Source: a virus
DNA length: 30,011 nucleotides
Strand: one strand, 5' to 3'
IMG/VR virus record: IMGVR_UViG_3300027739_000155
Span: 1-30,011 of that record
In this document: positions 22,604 to 30,011 of the stretch, piece after piece
How positions within the stretch are numbered: position 1 is the first letter of the stretch
How the letters are laid out: every line of letters begins with the position of its first letter
Notes under the pieces: generated by a model
Told to the model about the DNA's origin: nothing
The model's database searches: none
The model's input: the letters and a program-made list of their open reading frames with translations, nothing else
Program-made: the position numbers and the translations under genes

Positions 22604-25417
22604 ATGAGCAACGATCTGAACATCAACATCATTGCAAAAGACCAGACAGCACCGGGGCTTTCCTCTGTTGATCATGGCCTGCAGCAGACCGGAGGAGAAG
22701 CTGAAAAGCTGATCGACAAGATTCAGCGCGTCAAAACCGAGGCTGATAAGGTCGGAACCACAACCGGGTTTAAGGCTATTGCATCCGAGGCAGATCAGGC
22801 TGGCCGGCACGTCGACCAGCTCAACAAGAAGATGGGCGAAGGCGCAAAGCAGAACACGCTTGTCCTGCAAAACCTCGGGCGCGTGATTTCGGATATGCCG
22901 TATGGCGTGATGGGCGTGGCCAACAACATTGAGCAGCTCGCCGGATCGTGGGGATCTGCTACGGCAGCTGCCGGCGGAACCCGCGCAGCAATCAATGGGA
23001 TCATCGGAGCAATGTCCGGCCCTGCCGGGCTGCTGATGGTCGGAATTCCAGTGGTGACGGCGCTGGCTGTTGCCTTCGGCGACGATCTCGTTAAAGCGGT
23101 TTCGTCCGGATCGGAGAGCGTCGAGCAGCTCAAACAAAAGCTCGAAGGCATCCAGCAGTATAAAGATTTTGACCTGTCGATCAGGATCGCCGGTCTTGAA
23201 GGCATCGCAAGGCTCAAGGCGGAGCTTGATATGCTCATTGCGAAAAAGGCTTATCTCGAGGGGTCGCAGCGAGTAGATAAAGCCGTGACCGATGCGCCGC
23301 GATGGAACATTGTATCGGCAATGACAAACCCGCTTGGTTATGCATTGTTGACACAAGGAGCAGAGCGCGAACGACAGAAAGCAAGAACAAGCCAAGCTAC
23401 CTATTACACGTCTGCTGCTCAGCGGATTGCAGCAGGGAAACTGGATCTCGGCGAAGATGAGAACGTGCGCTACCTGACTCAGTACCTGCGGATGAGCGAG
23501 ACTGCAGCGCGAAATAAGCTTGCTCGGAATGAAGTCAACTGGTCTATTTCGGAAAAAAACGCTCAGATCGGACTTGCGCAGACCAAGGAGGATACAAAGG
23601 GATCGAAATCAGGAGCATCAGGAGCATCAGCAGCAAGCAAGATACAGCGCGAGGCTGAGCAGGTGCAGCGCGAGAACGAGCGCCTGCTCGAGCAGTTTGA
23701 TACCCTTGTCGCCAGTGGTGACGAACTGGCGAAGATCAACGAGCAGTACGGCGATAATCTTGCTCTGATTGACAAGGTTATGCGGCGCGGCCTGATCTCC
23801 GCGGCACAGTACGCAAATGGCTTGAAGGCTATTGAGCAGGTCAAAGCTGACGCAATATTGAGAGCAGCAAAATCAAATAAAGCGCTCAATGAAGAACTCG
23901 ACAGCCTGTTTAATGGTAAGGCAGGCGTATCAATGTTTGGGCTGAGCGACAGAGAAATCCAGCAGCGTGACAAGGATCGACAGGACAGGATGGTTACCGG
24001 AATCCAAAGCGTCGGCTCAATCCTGCAGGATCAAGGAATCAAAATTCGTGGTTTTGACCAGTTCGCCGGGGCGTACACATCGTTTTCCAAGGTGACGCAG
24101 CTCCTGGACGACAAATCGACCGACACGGCAAGCATAACGCTCAATAGGATTACCGGATATGCTCAACTGGCATCGGGCATAGGCGAGATGATCGGCGGAG
24201 GGATCGGCAGCGCAATCAGCTCAACAGCAGGAATGGCCGCAACCGGAGCAACGATTGGGACGGCTCTTGCTGCTGGCGGTGGCCCGATTGGGGCGATCAT
24301 TGGAGGCGTTGTCGGGTTGGCGTCGGCGATTTTTGGAGGCGGAAGCAACGAGAAAGAGGCAAAAGCCAACCGGGACAATATGCGCCACCAGCTTTATGAT
24401 GAAATGGTCAAGAGTGCGCTTTCCGGCGGCACAGAATCGCTCAAGCTGCTCCGTGCAGGAAATTACGATTATGATAAAGTAAAAAACCTGAGTGATCCCG
24501 GATATAAGGGGATCAAGAGAGACACGTCTGAAAGACTTTTTGAGGATCGAGGAGTGGATGAACTGAATGATTTGCAAGAGGTGCTTGGCGTCCTCGATCA
24601 GGCTGGTCAGACTATAAGCGAGTTTGCAAGCCCGTCCGTGCTGCGAGACCTCGAAAAGGCCTCTGTGCTCATGGAGTACTCTATCGCGCAGGTCGGAAAC
24701 CTTGCTGACATCACAACAGCATACTGGGCATCCGTGATAACTACCGTGACCGGCATCAATGCCGACAGCGTGGCTAAAATGATCGATGCCTCCCTTTCCT
24801 CATCGACAAGCGGAGCGCAGGCCGGCAGGGTGTTTGCGGAGACGTTCGAAGAGCAGGTTATTTCAGCTATCAAGTCTATGGCGATATCCTCAGCCGTCAA
24901 TGACGCCATCATGCCGTACCTGCAGCCAGTCATGCAGACGCTGGTAGCCGGGATGATCGGCGGGACAATGAGCGCGGCTGACATGGCCGGGCTGGTGAGT
25001 CAGGTGAAAACCATTGCCGCGAACGTGGCCCCGGCAGTGTCTGCACTGTACGATGCCTTTGGAGCTGCTGGTATCTCCAGCTACAGCTACGCCGGTCAGG
25101 CCGACGCAACCAGCCCCGTCACGCTCGAAGCTCGAGCATCAGGCGGTCCGGTTGTTTCCGGAAGATCGTACATCGTCGGAGAGCGCAGGCCGGAGATTTT
25201 CACGCCGTCGTCATCTGGTTACATCAGCCCTTCCGTTCCGGACATGACCGAAATCGCGCGCCTGCTTGCCGAGATGAAAGCTATGGCATCGACATCACAG
25301 GAAGTCACCGTCACGATCGACGGGCAGCAGTTCCTCGCGTGGATGGAGAAAAACCGTTTGCAGACTGAGAACCGGATCGCGGCGGGGTATTCCAGAACCT
25401 CAAGGCAGGTGATTTGA
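22604..25417 (+). CDS. Tail tape measure protein
   Basis: This 937-residue protein is the longest in the tail region and sets tail length. It starts with SNDLNINIIAKDQTAPGLSSVDHGLQQTG, the usual tape measure opening. It has extended helical, Gln/Glu/Lys-rich coils (about 210-470) and hydrophobic segments: AGLLMVGIPVVTALAVAFG near residue 140 and a long glycine-alanine stretch (GGGIGSAISSTAGMAATG..., about 528-585) that could insert into the host membrane. A C-terminal region has SGGPVVSGRSYIVGERRPEIFTP, a widespread tape measure ending motif. No peptidase or lysozyme domain is visible. By the usual rule of 1.5 angstrom per residue the tail would be about 140 nm. Confidence 0.9.
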   Translation: MSNDLNINIIAKDQTAPGLSSVDHGLQQTGGEAEKLIDKIQRVKTEADKVGTTTGFKAIASEADQAGRHVDQLNKKMGEGAKQNTLVLQNLGRVISDMPYGVMGVANNIEQLAGSWGSATAAAGGTRAAINGIIGAMSGPAGLLMVGIPVVTALAVAFGDDLVKAVSSGSESVEQLKQKLEGIQQYKDFDLSIRIAGLEGIARLKAELDMLIAKKAYLEGSQRVDKAVTDAPRWNIVSAMTNPLGYALLTQGAERERQKARTSQATYYTSAAQRIAAGKLDLGEDENVRYLTQYLRMSETAARNKLARNEVNWSISEKNAQIGLAQTKEDTKGSKSGASGASAASKIQREAEQVQRENERLLEQFDTLVASGDELAKINEQYGDNLALIDKVMRRGLISAAQYANGLKAIEQVKADAILRAAKSNKALNEELDSLFNGKAGVSMFGLSDREIQQRDKDRQDRMVTGIQSVGSILQDQGIKIRGFDQFAGAYTSFSKVTQLLDDKSTDTASITLNRITGYAQLASGIGEMIGGGIGSAISSTAGMAATGATIGTALAAGGGPIGAIIGGVVGLASAIFGGGSNEKEAKANRDNMRHQLYDEMVKSALSGGTESLKLLRAGNYDYDKVKNLSDPGYKGIKRDTSERLFEDRGVDELNDLQEVLGVLDQAGQTISEFASPSVLRDLEKASVLMEYSIAQVGNLADITTAYWASVITTVTGINADSVAKMIDASLSSSTSGAQAGRVFAETFEEQVISAIKSMAISSAVNDAIMPYLQPVMQTLVAGMIGGTMSAADMAGLVSQVKTIAANVAPAVSALYDAFGAAGISSYSYAGQADATSPVTLEARASGGPVVSGRSYIVGERRPEIFTPSSSGYISPSVPDMTEIARLLAEMKAMASTSQEVTVTIDGQQFLAWMEKNRLQTENRIAAGYSRTSRQVI

Positions 25418-26562
25418 TGCTGTTACTTACCATGACATACGGCGGAAAACTGCTGAGATGCTCAACTCGAACCGAGGCGCTCGAACACCAGTGGCACGGC
25501 ATGGTGCAGCGTATCGACCCGATCCAGATCAGGAGCGCAAAAGAATACGGCGGCTGGCTGCAAGTCAATGCGCCAACGGTTGTCTTTTCTCCAGAACTGT
25601 GCGACCCGGTGATCGGTCTGATTGCGACCTATCCGCCACCTCGGCAAATACAGTGCACCGTACAGGGTACCGCGACAACCGAAGCGGCAGCGGTCACATT
25701 GTGCTCTGGGGTGTTGGTGCTGAAGTCAATCAGTGAAACCGGTATCGAGTATGATCTGTACTCTGACCCGTATTTGCCGACTCCATCTTTCGGCCAGACG
25801 CTGGCCGTGCAGCACAGTTTCAATGCCTCAGACTGGCACAACTCCTATCAGGATGGAGACCGGTTCCTTCGTGCTTCGCTTGACGGCGGATCTGCATGGG
25901 GAAGCGCAGTGCAGTACCTCATGCCAGGGGGGACATCGTTGGCCTCGTGGGCGCCATCTGCGCATCTGGTGAGCGGATTTTTTACCCAACTTGCCTCTGT
26001 GCTCGGCCTGACGCTCGATGCATCGCTGGCGTCAGAAGTAGACCCACTCATTTCCGGGACGATCAGCTCAGACAGTATGATCCTTTCTGTTGCTGATTCC
26101 GTGGCAGCCTATTTCGGGCATTATTTCATGATTGAGAACAGCATTTTACACCTCATCGATGCGAACGCCGACGCAGGCGATCCGCACAGTTTCGGAATCT
26201 GGGATTATGTCCGTGGCCCCAAATACAACTGGCAGGCCCCAGTGAACGCCGTATACGACTCAGAAGGGAAAACTGCAATTGTCGGGAACACGCTTTTCGG
26301 GCAGCGCATCAACGCTGGAGCCGCCCACTACGCTCCGGATGCCATGTACCTCCGGCAGATCGCCGATTACTCGGAAATGCCACAGATTGATCTTACGGTA
26401 ATGGACTGGTATGGTCAGTTTCGCGTTGGCCGTCACGCACTTTGGATTGATGACCGACACGCCCAGGACATCGCAGTAGAGCTGGTCATGAGGGCTGTGC
26501 AGTACGAGTTTGGGACGACTGGAGATAAAATGACGGTGTCCGGAGAGGGGGTAATTGCATGA
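25417..26562 (+). CDS. Tail tip protein, unknown type
   Basis: This 381-residue protein follows the tape measure gene and overlaps its stop by one base (TGATG). Distal tail or baseplate hub proteins are expected here. The N-terminal 130 residues are beta-rich (TYGGKLLRCSTRTEALEHQWHGM..., IQCTVQGTATTEAAAVTLCSGVLVLKSI). The C-terminal half includes FGIWDYVRGPKYNWQAPVNAVYDSE and GQFRVGRHALWIDDRHAQDIAVELVMRAV. The latter resembles the end of hub-type proteins that bind the tail tube. I cannot assign a named family. Note several Trp-rich loops. Confidence 0.65.
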   Translation: MLLLTMTYGGKLLRCSTRTEALEHQWHGMVQRIDPIQIRSAKEYGGWLQVNAPTVVFSPELCDPVIGLIATYPPPRQIQCTVQGTATTEAAAVTLCSGVLVLKSISETGIEYDLYSDPYLPTPSFGQTLAVQHSFNASDWHNSYQDGDRFLRASLDGGSAWGSAVQYLMPGGTSLASWAPSAHLVSGFFTQLASVLGLTLDASLASEVDPLISGTISSDSMILSVADSVAAYFGHYFMIENSILHLIDANADAGDPHSFGIWDYVRGPKYNWQAPVNAVYDSEGKTAIVGNTLFGQRINAGAAHYAPDAMYLRQIADYSEMPQIDLTVMDWYGQFRVGRHALWIDDRHAQDIAVELVMRAVQYEFGTTGDKMTVSGEGVIA

Positions 26563-27398
26563 GCAGGGTGATATACAAGGACACCGTCTCCATGATCACG
26601 TTGATAAGCGGGACGGAAAACCCGGAATATCCGCTGTCAAATCTGCGTGACGAGCATCCAAGAAAGCCTTTTCGGACGACTGGGAACACTTGCACGTTGC
26701 GCGTGTCTGATAACGGAGAGGCTTCGGCGGTCGCGTTTGTCATGACCAACGCTGTCGATATTGAGCTGACAAGCGTCTTGTCTGTGGTTTACGCTTGGGG
26801 TGAGGCGTCTGACGGGACGACGCTCGCTGCGGGTGAAGGCGCAGACGGGGAGGCGATTGCTTGGGTAGACGACACTGCAGCCGAATATTTTGACCCTGTC
26901 CAATACGTCAATTATGATGGCGCAAACGGGATTGCATTTGTCAGTTTCGAGCCCGTACAATGGGGACGCGAGATTGATGTCATGCTGACTGCGCTCGATG
27001 CCGAGTATGTCAGCATAGGTTTGCTGGTTGCTGGCAAGACGATGCATTTCCGCGATTTTGAGCGGTCGAGCTTCCAGATCACGAGCACGGACACCAGCAC
27101 GCAAGTAGCTCTCAACGACGGAGGGATATGGTACAAGCCGGGGAGGGTTCTCCGCCAGCCGTCGGGCTACATCGTCATGCACGCCGACCCTACAACAGGA
27201 GACCCGGACGGTCTAAACAGCTACGATGATTTTATGGATAACCTGTGGTTGCCTTTCGGAAAAACAGCTATGGTATGGGCTCTTTCTGAAAGCGGGAAAG
27301 AACGGTCAATTTACGCAGGCATTGAGCAGCCTCCGGTGGCGGTGATGCATGGCATGACGGCAAAAATGGTTTCGATAAATCTTAAAGAGCAAGTATAG
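26559..27398 (+). CDS. Tail tip protein with discoidin-like segment
   Basis: This 279-residue protein has a GGAGAGGGGG site and an ATGA overlap with the previous gene. The N-terminal region (YPLSNLRDEHPRKPFRTTGNT..., ASAVAFVMTNAVDIELTS) matches the start of the galactose-binding/discoidin-like domains found in phage tail tips, where NLxxxxPxxxWR precedes a beta-sandwich. The remainder is beta-rich (GREIDVMLTALDAEYVSIGLLVAG, RSSFQITSTDT) and ends in VSINLKEQV. It may help receptor binding. It could instead be a hub component, so the domain call is moderate. Confidence 0.6.
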   Translation: MSRVIYKDTVSMITLISGTENPEYPLSNLRDEHPRKPFRTTGNTCTLRVSDNGEASAVAFVMTNAVDIELTSVLSVVYAWGEASDGTTLAAGEGADGEAIAWVDDTAAEYFDPVQYVNYDGANGIAFVSFEPVQWGREIDVMLTALDAEYVSIGLLVAGKTMHFRDFERSSFQITSTDTSTQVALNDGGIWYKPGRVLRQPSGYIVMHADPTTGDPDGLNSYDDFMDNLWLPFGKTAMVWALSESGKERSIYAGIEQPPVAVMHGMTAKMVSINLKEQV

Positions 27399-28258
27399 TG
27401 GCGAACCTGAACATAAAAACTGCACTTACCGGCGGAACCGTCAATTGCGTAGACAGAAACTCCGCCGGGATGAAAATCGACGGTAGCGTCTGCTTTGCGC
27501 TGATCGTCGGGTCGCCGAACACGCTGCGAGCATACAAATATTCGGCATCATCGACAGCGACGGCAAACGGTGACGCTGTCATCATCCCATACGGTCAGAG
27601 CGGAGGAACGTCCGGGCGGTGGCTGCTGTATGGCATTAAGTATTTGGCGGATCCTGTCGTCCAGGGGAACCTCACATTCGATAGCGCTGCCGACGGCATC
27701 GTTTTCGGCGACGGGTCTCAAATGAGGCCGAGCGCGACGCATGGTCTCTGGATTTACCAAGGTGATGACTCAAAGCCGCCGGTTGTACGTAATGCGGCAA
27801 ATACTGCAACGTTGCTAGCGCTCAGCCCCGCAACCTCGGCGGAGCATATTGCTGGTACGGCTGACAACAAGCCTGCCACTCCGGCGGGTGTAGCAGCTGC
27901 TGTCGGCGCGGCAAACTCGCCGTTTGTGAAATCAGCGCTCAACGCGAGCGGGGAAGCCCCGATTTTCGCTCCTCGGGCATGGGTAAGTTTTAACGGCTCC
28001 GGGACAGTGGCGATTTTAGGGGCCGGTAACGTAACCAGCATTACCGACCGAGGAGTAGGGCTGTACACAGCAAATCTGGCAGTTGCGCTGCCTGACACCA
28101 ACGCCGCCGCGATTGCTGGGTGTCGCGGCGATGGAGGCGAAGCTGATCGGTGTCCGACAAGTTACATAGCCTCGACATCACAGGTTTTTATCTGCACCGC
28201 AAATTCCGGCGCAAGCAAGCAGGACGTCGGTTATGTGACACTTATCATTACAGCGTGA
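27398..28258 (+). CDS. Tail fibre protein
   Basis: This 286-residue protein starts with GTG at 27398, overlapping the previous TAG. It is rich in Gly, Ala, Ser and Thr with short beta segments. A middle stretch (SAEHIAGTADNKPATPAGVAAAVGAA) is typical of the joint in fibre proteins. The C-terminal part (APRAWVSFNGSGTVAILGAGNVTSITDRGVGLYTANLAVALPD) is a well-known tail fibre head domain. It probably recognises the host surface. The following gene looks like its assembly chaperone. Confidence 0.8.
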   Translation: MANLNIKTALTGGTVNCVDRNSAGMKIDGSVCFALIVGSPNTLRAYKYSASSTATANGDAVIIPYGQSGGTSGRWLLYGIKYLADPVVQGNLTFDSAADGIVFGDGSQMRPSATHGLWIYQGDDSKPPVVRNAANTATLLALSPATSAEHIAGTADNKPATPAGVAAAVGAANSPFVKSALNASGEAPIFAPRAWVSFNGSGTVAILGAGNVTSITDRGVGLYTANLAVALPDTNAAAIAGCRGDGGEADRCPTSYIASTSQVFICTANSGASKQDVGYVTLIITA

Positions 28259-28268
28259 AAACTAAACT

Positions 28269-28862
28269 ATGAAAATTATTTACCCAACACAAAGCGGTAT
28301 TGCAGTCATCACCCCAACAGGCATTATTCCCGTCATACAGACTGCGTTATCTGACGTCCCGGCGGGCGTCCCGTTTTGCATCGTCCAGGACGAGGCGGTA
28401 CCGGTAGATCGGTCAAACCGTGAGGCATGGGAATGTGACTTTTCCCATCCTGACGGCTACGGGGCGAACTACGGAGCAGGAAGCGAGTACGGCGTATACT
28501 TGAGAGATAAATCGGGAAATGCCCGCTGCATAAAGAATCCAGCCGGGGATGAACTGGTAATATCTACGGCGCAAGCCCGCAATTCTGTTGCCGGAATAAC
28601 CTGCACTGGCGGCGCTGAAATAACCATTAACCTTGAAAAGGCGCGGGAGATCGCCCACGACATCCGCCGCCGGATGCGTGATGCCGAATTCGCCCCGCTC
28701 GACGAGGCGATAATGAAGCAAATCCCCGGCACCGATTTTGCAGCCATCGAGTCCCAGCGGGAGACCGTGAGGCAAAAGTATGCCGACATGCAAATTGCGA
28801 TTGATGCCGCTGAAACAGTTGAGGATCTCTCCGGAATAATCGGGAGGAAGAGTGCCTCATAG
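28269..28862 (+). CDS. Putative tail fibre assembly protein
   Basis: This 197-residue protein directly follows the fibre gene. The C-terminal part (RRMRDAEFAPLDEAIMKQIPGTDFAAIESQRETVRQKYADMQIAIDAAETVEDLSGII) has the PLD-x2-x-QIP...R...KY...ID.A pattern of fibre-associated proteins of phages. The N-terminal part (PTQSGIAVITPTGIIPVIQTALSDVPAGVPFCIV) fits too. It probably helps fold or trimerise the fibre; a structural role cannot be excluded. The next gene starts inside its last codons. Confidence 0.7.
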   Translation: MKIIYPTQSGIAVITPTGIIPVIQTALSDVPAGVPFCIVQDEAVPVDRSNREAWECDFSHPDGYGANYGAGSEYGVYLRDKSGNARCIKNPAGDELVISTAQARNSVAGITCTGGAEITINLEKAREIAHDIRRRMRDAEFAPLDEAIMKQIPGTDFAAIESQRETVRQKYADMQIAIDAAETVEDLSGIIGRKSAS

Positions 28863-29184
28863 GGTTTTACACGGCCTCGGCCAGGTTGTTGATATTGGCA
28901 TTTTCGGGGCAGCCTTTGCTGTGATAGCGGGCAGTATTTTGGGGCTGAGTGTTTCCGATGCTGGCGCGATCATGACCGGTTTTGCTGCATTGCTTATTGC
29001 GATCGGGCGTTCGGTGAAGTATTTCGCTGATGCGAGGCTTACTGTTGCTGAGGCAAAGGTCAAAGAAACTTTTGTGCAGCCAGAAGTTTATCAGATGCTC
29101 GCAAATCTGAAGTGCTGGAATGCACCAGATTGTCCGAATCGAGAGATTTTTAAACCAGATGATAAGGAGGAAATGGATGGCTGA
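28852..29184 (+). CDS. Holin-like membrane protein
   Basis: This 110-residue protein starts at GTG 28852, supported by GGGAGG at 28842-28847. It has two hydrophobic segments (about residues 14-32 and 38-55, separated by a short SVSD turn) followed by a charged C-terminal tail with Cys88 and Cys93. Together with the muramidase gene it overlaps by eight bases, this fits a two-span holin that makes pores to release the lysozyme. The exact holin class is not recognisable. Confidence 0.65.
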   Translation: MPHRVLHGLGQVVDIGIFGAAFAVIAGSILGLSVSDAGAIMTGFAALLIAIGRSVKYFADARLTVAEAKVKETFVQPEVYQMLANLKCWNAPDCPNREIFKPDDKEEMDG

Positions 29185-29749
29185 TTTTCTGAGGATACTC
29201 CCTCGTGTGATTGAATCCGAGGGAGGGTACAAACTGCACAAGGTTTCCGGAGATAAAGGCGGGTGGACATTCGCCGGCATTGCCCGGAATTACCACAAGG
29301 ACTGGGCAGGATGGTCCCTGGTTGATGCAGGTAAGGGATGTTCCGCTGAATGCAAGGCGCTTGTAGAGGATTTCTACAGGGAAAAGTTCTGGGCCCCTGT
29401 TCGTGGCGACGAGATCGAGAGCCTGGCAGTAGCCGAAGCGATCTTCGATTTCGGCATGAACACCAGCCCAAGCCGGTCGATCATTTTTGCACAGTACTGC
29501 CTTGACTGTACTCCGGACGGTCATCTCGGCCCCGTCACTCTGGCAGTTTTTAACGTGCTCAAGCAAGGATCCATCGAAGAGGAGTTGTTTCTCTCTCAAT
29601 TTGCCCTTATGAGAATCGGGTATCGATGCAAACGGTGTGATGATGCCGCGGTGAACAAGAAATTCCTGCACGGATGGACAGAGCGCGACGTGCGGGTGGT
29701 TGATAGCGTTCTGAACGTAACCGGCTTTTTTGGCCTCAATAAACGATAA
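29177..29749 (+). CDS. Endolysin, GH108-type N-acetylmuramidase
   Basis: This 190-residue protein cuts peptidoglycan glycan chains. The start at 29177 is fixed by AAGGAGG (29164-29170). The N-terminal catalytic motif IESEGGY (12-18, Glu15 the likely acid) leads into GDKGGWTFAGI, the GH108 layout. The later part has an FDFGMNTSPSRSIIFAQ segment and DGHLGPVTLAVFNVL, as in the PG-binding_3 domain common in these enzymes, ending with WTERDVRVV. There is no signal peptide, so release depends on a holin. Length matches the family (about 170-200). Confidence 0.88.
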   Translation: MADFLRILPRVIESEGGYKLHKVSGDKGGWTFAGIARNYHKDWAGWSLVDAGKGCSAECKALVEDFYREKFWAPVRGDEIESLAVAEAIFDFGMNTSPSRSIIFAQYCLDCTPDGHLGPVTLAVFNVLKQGSIEEELFLSQFALMRIGYRCKRCDDAAVNKKFLHGWTERDVRVVDSVLNVTGFFGLNKR

Positions 29750-29762
29750 GGAGAAAATCATC

Positions 29763-30011
29763 ATGGATTTCGGAAAACTCATCATGGACAACATCGGGAT
29801 GCTCAGTTCGTTCGTGCTCGGGATCGGCGCTGTGTCCGGAGTGTGGGCGACTGCCAAGGCCGTGCTTGCCAAAGTGTATGCGCTGATCGGAGTAGTTGTC
29901 GGCGCGATGGACGACAACCGGCTCACCGCGCCTGAAGTTGAAAGCATTCTGGCCACAGGTGGCGACGTTGCGGGTGCGCTGAAAAAAGCCATCGCCGGAA
30001 GCAAGAAATAA
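29763..30011 (+). CDS. Small membrane protein of the lysis cassette (82 aa)
   Basis: This 82-residue protein has AAGGAG at 29748-29753 and starts at 29763. One long hydrophobic segment (about 10-49: IGMLSSFVLGIGAVSG..., AVLAKVYALIGVVVGAM) could form one or two membrane spans. A hydrophilic tail with DDNRLTAPEVESILA and KKAIAGSKK follows. It may be a second holin or a holin regulator. No spanin-type lipoprotein is seen in the window, and the window ends at this gene's stop codon. Confidence 0.6.
   Translation: MDFGKLIMDNIGMLSSFVLGIGAVSGVWATAKAVLAKVYALIGVVVGAMDDNRLTAPEVESILATGGDVAGALKKAIAGSKK

Noticed and set aside
22451-23395. 314-codon minus-strand frame opposite the tape measure gene
   Set aside because: Shadow of the codon usage of the tape measure gene; Cys/Ser/Arg-rich and without motifs.
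29150-30004. Long open frame on the minus strand (284 codons) across the lysis genes
   Set aside because: It lies opposite a clear muramidase and a membrane protein with good ribosome sites, and its translation is low-complexity and unlike any family.

Overview
The window is a contiguous stretch of a tailed double-stranded DNA phage or prophage. It contains 35 called protein genes plus one frameshift extension, packed with one-base or ATGA-type overlaps. I see no tRNA, rRNA, insertion sequence, CRISPR array, integrase, transposase or recognisable CI-type repressor. The host cannot be read from the sequence. Mixed use of strong Shine-Dalgarno sites and A-rich leaders without them, together with several small families I associate with Bacteroidota/Chlorobiota-type phages, makes a Gram-negative host of that kind plausible, but this is a weak inference.

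Left part, rightward (1-9667), is the accessory, recombination and replication region. It begins with the 3' end of a pentapeptide-repeat protein and a small membrane protein. A Rad50/SbcC-like ATPase, a Sm/SH3-like small protein, RecT annealase, an unknown 211-residue protein and a metallo-beta-lactamase-fold protein follow. Next come a helicase-DNA methyltransferase fusion and a RuvC-like resolvase. The region ends with a replication initiator whose gene carries iteron-like DNA repeats, and a probable partner gene that overlaps it.

Middle part (9672-15052), rightward: terminase small subunit, a C5 cytosine methyltransferase inserted between the terminase subunits, terminase large subunit, a zinc-ribbon protein, a large minor-head-type protein ending in a JAB/JAMM-like metalloprotease domain, and a small cysteine-containing protein. 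The block from 15049 to 18969 is on the opposite strand. It holds a four-gene ATGA-coupled Mu-like connector operon (DUF1320/gp36-like, terminator-like, DUF935 portal, gpG-like) followed by three small accessory genes. The portal is therefore transcribed against both the terminase and the capsid genes.

Right part (19129-30011), rightward: an Acb2-type cyclic-nucleotide sponge (anti-CBASS) is the first gene after a divergent control region with two operator-like palindromes. It is directly coupled to the Mu gpI-like protease/scaffold gene. Then come the major capsid protein, a strong RNA hairpin, a tail tube protein, a tail assembly chaperone pair joined by a probable -1 frameshift on an A8 run, the tape measure protein, tail tip proteins, a tail fibre and its putative chaperone, and a lysis cassette (two small membrane proteins flanking a GH108-type muramidase).

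Together the genes describe a long-tailed (siphovirus-like) particle with a Mu-like head and portal, RecT-based recombination, O/P-like replication, two DNA methyltransferases and at least one counter-defence gene. The most interesting points are the Acb2 homologue and its position, the inverted portal block with its tandem operators, the frame-independent iterons in the initiator gene, the frameshifted chaperone, and the JAB-domain head protein.
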